Assembly: GCA_947476765.1 (NCBI GenBank)
Contig: CANJRK010000028.1
Location: forward strand, 1-8,943
DNA length: 8,943 nucleotides
Reading direction: 5' to 3'
From: Actinomycetota bacterium
GTDB lineage: Bacteria > Actinomycetota > Actinomycetes > S36-B12 > UBA5976
The notes beneath the pieces are model-generated. The model was not told the origin of the DNA and ran no database searches. It saw only the letters and a program-made list of their open reading frames with translations. Below are positions 5,600 to 8,943 of this stretch, piece after piece. Position 1 is the stretch's first letter. Every line of letters starts with the position of its first letter. Both the position numbers and the translations under genes were made by a program.

Positions 5600-6109
5600 C
5601 TAAAGGAAAGTCAGAAGCAATTCAAGTGCTGCGGCCACAGTTTCCTCGCGCACTTGGGCGCGTGCTTCCCTAGGATCATCTGTTTCGGGGAAAAGATGTA
5701 ACTCATCGACAACTGAATCAATGACTGAGCCCAATTCATCACGCTGAACACAGGCTACAAAAACGGTTCCTGGCAGTTGACCATCTTGTGAGTCCGGGCC
5801 AGCCACGCCAGTTACGGCTAACCCAAACTCGGCATTTAGCTTTTCGGCAACGCCCGTTGCCATTTCAAGAGCAACTTGAGCCTGCACCGCCCCGCCTTCT
5901 GCTAACAGTGAGGTAGAAACACCTAGCAGGCTGGACTTTAAGTCTGTGGCATAGGAAATCACGCCGCCTCGATAAATTTTTGAGGCTCCGGGAATTGCAG
6001 TGATCGTGGCGCCCAATTGGCCACCTGTTACGGATTCCGCTGTGGCAACCCAACGACCCTGCATGGCTACAACTACGGTAACGGCCAGTGAATCTATATC
6101 AGTAGTCAT
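5600..6109 (-). CDS. cinA: CinA C-terminal domain protein (PncC-type NMN amidohydrolase)
   Basis: A 169-residue stand-alone version of the CinA C-terminal domain. Conserved blocks are TAESVTGGQLG (23-33), YRGGVISYATDLK (46-58), VTGVAGPD (99-106) and PREARAQVREETVAAAL (146-161). In characterised PncC enzymes this domain hydrolyses nicotinamide mononucleotide to nicotinate mononucleotide and ammonia, feeding NAD recycling; activity here is inferred from family. The usual cysteine of ESCTGG is valine here (ESVTGG). The N-terminal molybdopterin-binding-like domain of full-length CinA is absent, as in many Actinobacteria at this locus, so this is not a truncation. ATG 6109 is chosen over the adjacent TTG 6112 because AAAGAGA lies at a good distance upstream. 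The gene sits between pgsA (44 bases upstream) and clgR, and was named competence-inducible in other bacteria from its link with recA. Confidence 0.92.
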   Translation of the reverse strand: MTTDIDSLAVTVVVAMQGRWVATAESVTGGQLGATITAIPGASKIYRGGVISYATDLKSSLLGVSTSLLAEGGAVQAQVALEMATGVAEKLNAEFGLAVTGVAGPDSQDGQLPGTVFVACVQRDELGSVIDSVVDELHLFPETDDPREARAQVREETVAAALELLLTFL

Positions 6110-6134
6110 CAAATCTCTTTCGCGTAATAGCTCA

Positions 6135-6159
6135 CCCTAGTATGTCAACCTACTTAGGG
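6135..6159 (-). other. Small hairpin at the pgsA-cinA junction
   Basis: CCCTAAGTA and TACTAGGG on the minus strand pair over 8 base pairs with one bulged base around an 8-base loop (GGTTGACA). The left arm includes the pgsA stop codon. No T run follows, so it is a weak candidate for a terminator; it could separate pgsA from cinA at the RNA level or be chance. Confidence 0.25.
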
Positions 6160-6744
6160 TTTGCTGGGCAAGAAACGAGCTTTTAGTACGTAGTCGAGTC
6201 CAGTAGTAATGGTTAGTGCAAGTGCAATGCCGAGGGAAACCTGCGCAACCATATCAACCCAGCCGGTCATTGGAATTAGAAAAGCAACAATCGCGACAAT
6301 CTGACTTACCGTTTTCAATTTACCGCCGCGACTTGCAGGAATTACGCCATGTTTAATTACCCAGAACCTCATCAACGTGACAGCAACTTCGCGGAACAGA
6401 ATCAAGCCCGTTATCCACCACGAAATCTCTCCCCTAATCGAAAGTGCGACTAGTGCGGTACCAATTAGCGCTTTATCCGCTATGGGATCCGCAATCTTTC
6501 CAAAATTAGTAACAAGACCATACCTTCGAGCCCAAACACCATCCACTAAATCCGTAATTGCTGCAGCTAGAAATACGATCGCAGCAGTCCATTGTGCCGT
6601 TGTAGTTTGTTCGGCGAGTAGAGCCAGGTACCCAAATACCGGCACTAGGGCTAGGCGCGCAAGTGTCAGGATGTTTGGAACATTAAGTAGCGGCACATCA
6701 TTGTTAGGGTCACCCAAATGATCTGGAATTGGTGCGTGCGTCAT
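6154..6744 (-). CDS. pgsA: CDP-diacylglycerol--glycerol-3-phosphate 3-phosphatidyltransferase
   Basis: A 196-residue integral membrane enzyme of the CDP-alcohol phosphatidyltransferase family. The catalytic motif D-x2-DG-x2-AR-x8-G-x3-D-x3-D is complete: D65, D68-G69, A72-R73, G82, D86 and D90 (D90 the expected general base). Hydrophobic segments fit membrane helices near 24-44, 51-66, 92-103, 108-118, 146-159 and 165-183. NVPNILTLARL (21-31) at the start and LFREVAVTLMR with PASRGGKLKT (116-126, 136-145) are typical of PgsA specifically: it makes phosphatidylglycerophosphate from CDP-diacylglycerol and glycerol-3-phosphate. Actinobacteria carry several related enzymes (phosphatidylinositol phosphate and cardiolipin synthases), but the rimO-pgsA-cinA order supports PgsA. 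ATG 6744 shares one base with the rimO stop (TAATG), implying translational coupling; the 20 residues before the core are polar and have no signal peptide. Confidence 0.93.
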   Translation of the reverse strand: MTHAPIPDHLGDPNNDVPLLNVPNILTLARLALVPVFGYLALLAEQTTTAQWTAAIVFLAAAITDLVDGVWARRYGLVTNFGKIADPIADKALIGTALVALSIRGEISWWITGLILFREVAVTLMRFWVIKHGVIPASRGGKLKTVSQIVAIVAFLIPMTGWVDMVAQVSLGIALALTITTGLDYVLKARFLPSKP

Positions 6745-8123
6745 TAGCTAACTGGCTTTGCAATTAGATCTACACCATCGGTATCCGTGACAATAGCTGA
6801 TACAAAATCCCCTATTGCAAAATCCAGATCCGAAATTATCGTAGTGCTGCCGTCTACCTCTGGGCCTTGGTGTTCCGATCTGCCGATGTTTCCTGATTCT
6901 TCAATCAGCACCGATACGCTTTGGCCGATTCTGCTAACTGCGGTGGTCTCACTTACTCGAAGTGCGACTCTACTTACCGCCTCGAAACGTGCTTGCACTT
7001 CATGTTCCGGCAAGTGGTCTGGCAAGGCAACGGCGGCAGTGCCATCTTCATCTGAGTAGGCAAATACACCAACAGCATCAAGTTGAGCACCTTCGATAAA
7101 GTCAATCAGCTCGGCTAAATCTGCGTCGGTCTCGCCCGGGAACCCAACAATTACATTCGTGCGAGCGCCCGCTAAAGGATTATGCATTCGGATCGCGCTT
7201 AGTAAATCCAAGAAGCTGGCAGTGCCACCAAATCGTTTCATTCGGCGAAGAACTGCATTGCTGGCATGTTGAAACGAAAGATCGAAGTACGGAACGAGTC
7301 CAGGTGTATTTGCAATTACGGAAATCAAATCAGGACGCATTTCTGCTGGCTGCAGGTAGGACACGCGAACCCATTCAATGCCATCGGGTTGCACTAAAAG
7401 TGGAAGAAGCTTTTCAAGCAACCTCAGGTCGCCAAGATCCTTGCCATAGGAAGTTGAGTTTTCGCTAACGAGTAGTAATTCACGAACGCCGTTTTCTCCC
7501 AGCCAGGCGGCTTCTTCAAAAATTTCACCTGGGTCGCGCGAAACAAATGACCCACGAAAAGCAGGTATCGCACAAAATGTGCATCTACGATCGCAGCCCG
7601 ATGCGATCTTCAAAGGTGCCCATGGCGTCGACTCTAGGCGCTGTCGATAGATGTGTGGACCCATTCCAGGTGTAGCGACATCTTCACTGACCTGCTGCCG
7701 TGCTACTGGTGAAATTGGGAGCAACTTGCGTCGATCCCCTGGAGTATGTGGAACGATGGATTCACCTGCAAGCACTTTGCGCAGTGTCGCTCCGATTTCT
7801 GGGTAGTCATCAAAACTTAAGATTGCATCTGCTTCTGGCAATTCAGCCGCAAGCTCCTTGCCATATCGCTGCGCTAGGCAACCAACGGCAACAACTTTTC
7901 CAGAACCGGCAAGAAGTTCGCTGGCTTCCAAGATTGTGTCAATTGAATCTTTCTTAGCCTGTTCAATGAATCCGCAAGTATTTACTAGAACTAAGTCAGT
8001 TTGCTCGCCGTCGTTGACGAGATCCCAGCCATCGGCAGTTAGTCGACCTGCCAATTCTTCTGAGTCGACATCGTTACGAGAGCACCCGAGTGAAACTATG
8101 GAGACTCGAGGATTTGCTGGCAC
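6744..8123 (-). CDS. rimO: Ribosomal protein S12 methylthiotransferase RimO
   Basis: A 459-residue radical-SAM methylthiotransferase, full length. The N-terminal domain binds an auxiliary 4Fe-4S cluster through C14 (SLGCSRND), C50 (VNTCGFI) and C82 (VGCLAQRYG). The radical-SAM cluster is held by C177, C181 and C184 in SGCDRRCTFCAIP. FRGSFVSR (189-196), SFQHASNAVLRRMKR and NVIVGFPGET follow, and GVFAYSDEDGTAA leads into a C-terminal TRAM-like domain. SLGCSRNDVDSEE at the start separates RimO from the tRNA enzyme MiaB, whose equivalent usually reads GCQMN. RimO adds a methylthio group to a conserved aspartate of ribosomal protein S12. The start is GTG 8123, 10 bases after the ftsK stop, with no good ribosome site; it gives the normal N terminus. 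It lies between ftsK and pgsA as in other Actinobacteria. Confidence 0.95.
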   Translation of the reverse strand: MPANPRVSIVSLGCSRNDVDSEELAGRLTADGWDLVNDGEQTDLVLVNTCGFIEQAKKDSIDTILEASELLAGSGKVVAVGCLAQRYGKELAAELPEADAILSFDDYPEIGATLRKVLAGESIVPHTPGDRRKLLPISPVARQQVSEDVATPGMGPHIYRQRLESTPWAPLKIASGCDRRCTFCAIPAFRGSFVSRDPGEIFEEAAWLGENGVRELLLVSENSTSYGKDLGDLRLLEKLLPLLVQPDGIEWVRVSYLQPAEMRPDLISVIANTPGLVPYFDLSFQHASNAVLRRMKRFGGTASFLDLLSAIRMHNPLAGARTNVIVGFPGETDADLAELIDFIEGAQLDAVGVFAYSDEDGTAAVALPDHLPEHEVQARFEAVSRVALRVSETTAVSRIGQSVSVLIEESGNIGRSEHQGPEVDGSTTIISDLDFAIGDFVSAIVTDTDGVDLIAKPVS

Positions 8124-8133
8124 GCTGGGAAGT

Positions 8134-8943
8134 CTACTCGCCGCGAATCATTGCAATAGTTCCAGGCAGATCTTCTGCGGTAACTAAAACTTCGCGAGCT
8201 TTTGAACCTTCCGATGGTCCAACTATGTTTCGTGATTCCATAAGATCCATGAGTCTGCCGGCTTTTGCAAACCCGATACGCAACTTACGTTGCAGCATAG
8301 AAGTTGAGCCAAACTGAGTTGAGACAACTAATTCGACAGCAGCAAGCAAGTCATCTAAGTCATTACCAATGTCGCCGTCTACTTCGCGAATTGCAGTCAC
8401 GGGAGCAGCGATGTCCTCGCGATATTGCGGCGCCATCTGACCTTTGGCATGAGCCACCACAGCACGAATCTCGGCTTCAGTTACCCAAGAGCATTGGATC
8501 CGAATTGGCTTAGAAGTTCCCATCGGCAAAAATAGTCCGTCACCCTGACCAACTAGTTTTTCTGCACCTGGTTGATCCAAAATAACCCGACTATCAGCCA
8601 AGCTGGAAGTTGAGAACGCCAGGCGACTAGGTACATTAGCCTTGATCAGTCCAGTAACGACATCAACTGATGGCCGCTGAGTTGCTAGAACTAAGTGAAT
8701 TCCGGCAGCGCGAGCTAACTGCGTAATCCGAACAACTGAGTCTTCAACGTCACGCGGAGCCACCATCATTAGGTCTGCAAGTTCATCAACTACTACTAGC
8801 AAGTACGGATAAGGACGTAATACGCGTTCTGATCCAACCGGTGGTGTCACTTTTCCACCACGAACTGCTTTATTGAAATCATCAACGTGACGGAACCCGT
8901 AAGCCGAAAGATCGTCGTACCTGGCTTCCATTTCCTTAACAAC
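8134..8943 (-). CDS. ftsK: DNA translocase FtsK, C-terminal part (cut by window edge)
   Basis: The last 269 residues of FtsK; the N-terminal membrane domain, linker and Walker A are outside the window, and the first codons present (VVKEMEARY) are internal. Visible are Walker B YPYLLVVVDELADLM (45-59, D53 and E54), HLVLATQRPSVDVVTGLIK (83-101) and NVPSRLAFSTSSLADSRVILD (103-123) of the RecA-like motor. After a linker comes the gamma winged helix (about 195-255): STSMLQRKLRIGF, KAGRLMDLMES, NIVGP. The gamma domain reads DNA polarity sequences and contacts XerD to activate recombination at dif. FtsK pumps DNA through the closing septum. The XerD it would act on is encoded about 3 kb further along the same strand. 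The gene ends at TAG 8134, 10 bases ahead of rimO. Confidence 0.95.
   Translation of the reverse strand, partial: VVKEMEARYDDLSAYGFRHVDDFNKAVRGGKVTPPVGSERVLRPYPYLLVVVDELADLMMVAPRDVEDSVVRITQLARAAGIHLVLATQRPSVDVVTGLIKANVPSRLAFSTSSLADSRVILDQPGAEKLVGQGDGLFLPMGTSKPIRIQCSWVTEAEIRAVVAHAKGQMAPQYREDIAAPVTAIREVDGDIGNDLDDLLAAVELVVSTQFGSTSMLQRKLRIGFAKAGRLMDLMESRNIVGPSEGSKAREVLVTAEDLPGTIAMIRGE

Noticed and set aside
5577..5604. Possible hairpin at the cinA stop (TTTAG / CTAAA arms)
   Set aside because: Only about seven pairs with a bulge, AT-rich ends and no T run; not distinguishable from chance.
6145..6150. A perfect TTGACA (-35-like) on the minus strand ahead of cinA
   Set aside because: No -10-like box lies 16-18 bases downstream; the only similar hexamer (TATTAC) is 13 bases away. 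The TTGACA also lies in the hairpin loop, so it is probably chance.
1..8943. A novel defence system, mobile element or biosynthetic cluster
   Set aside because: Every substantial minus-strand frame belongs to a known housekeeping family and gaps are too short to hide another gene; no transposase, phage gene, direct-repeat array or composition shift was noticed.

Overview
The window is an unbroken run of housekeeping genes, all read from the minus strand. I see no mobile element, CRISPR array, tRNA/rRNA gene or foreign-looking island. In transcription order (high to low coordinates) it holds: the C-terminal part of ftsK, rimO, pgsA, a stand-alone cinA C-terminal domain gene, a clgR-type regulator, xerD, a ParA-family ATPase, scpA, scpB, an rluB-family pseudouridine synthase, an AroH-type chorismate mutase, and the N-terminal part of tyrA. 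Two genes are cut by the window edges (ftsK at the high end, tyrA at the low end).

The order ftsK-rimO-pgsA-cinA-clgR and the order xerD-parA-scpA-scpB-rluB-aroH-tyrA are both typical of Actinobacteria (known synteny). The ParA protein also has the proline/alanine-rich leader ending in a PLTSHGPA motif that I associate with actinobacterial orphan ParA proteins. Intergenic spaces are 1 to 127 bases, several genes overlap by 1 to 8 bases, and base composition looks moderate rather than GC-rich. I infer a small-genome actinobacterium, perhaps a freshwater planktonic lineage such as the Nanopelagicales; the lineage assignment is tentative.

Region by region: 8943-6154 is a tightly packed ftsK-rimO-pgsA block (DNA translocation, ribosomal protein S12 methylthiolation, phosphatidylglycerophosphate synthesis). 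It is followed by cinA (6109-5600), separated by a small hairpin. clgR (5520-5104) has its own good promoter with the predicted transcription start on or next to the start codon. xerD (5050-4085) follows after 53 bases. After a hairpin and a weaker promoter comes the parA-scpA-scpB-rluB-aroH-tyrA operon (3957 to the window edge), whose first three genes overlap and are probably translationally coupled.

Functionally, chromosome handling dominates: FtsK and XerD are partners in resolving chromosome dimers at dif, ScpA/ScpB are the kleisin and kite subunits of the SMC condensin, and ParA belongs to the segregation ATPases. The operon ends with two consecutive steps of tyrosine synthesis (chorismate to prephenate, then the dehydrogenase). 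I did not find a new biological system. The most notable points are the direct joining of two normally separate actinobacterial gene blocks with recA/recX absent after clgR, the matching short-leader promoter layouts of clgR and parA, and a degron-like end on ClgR.
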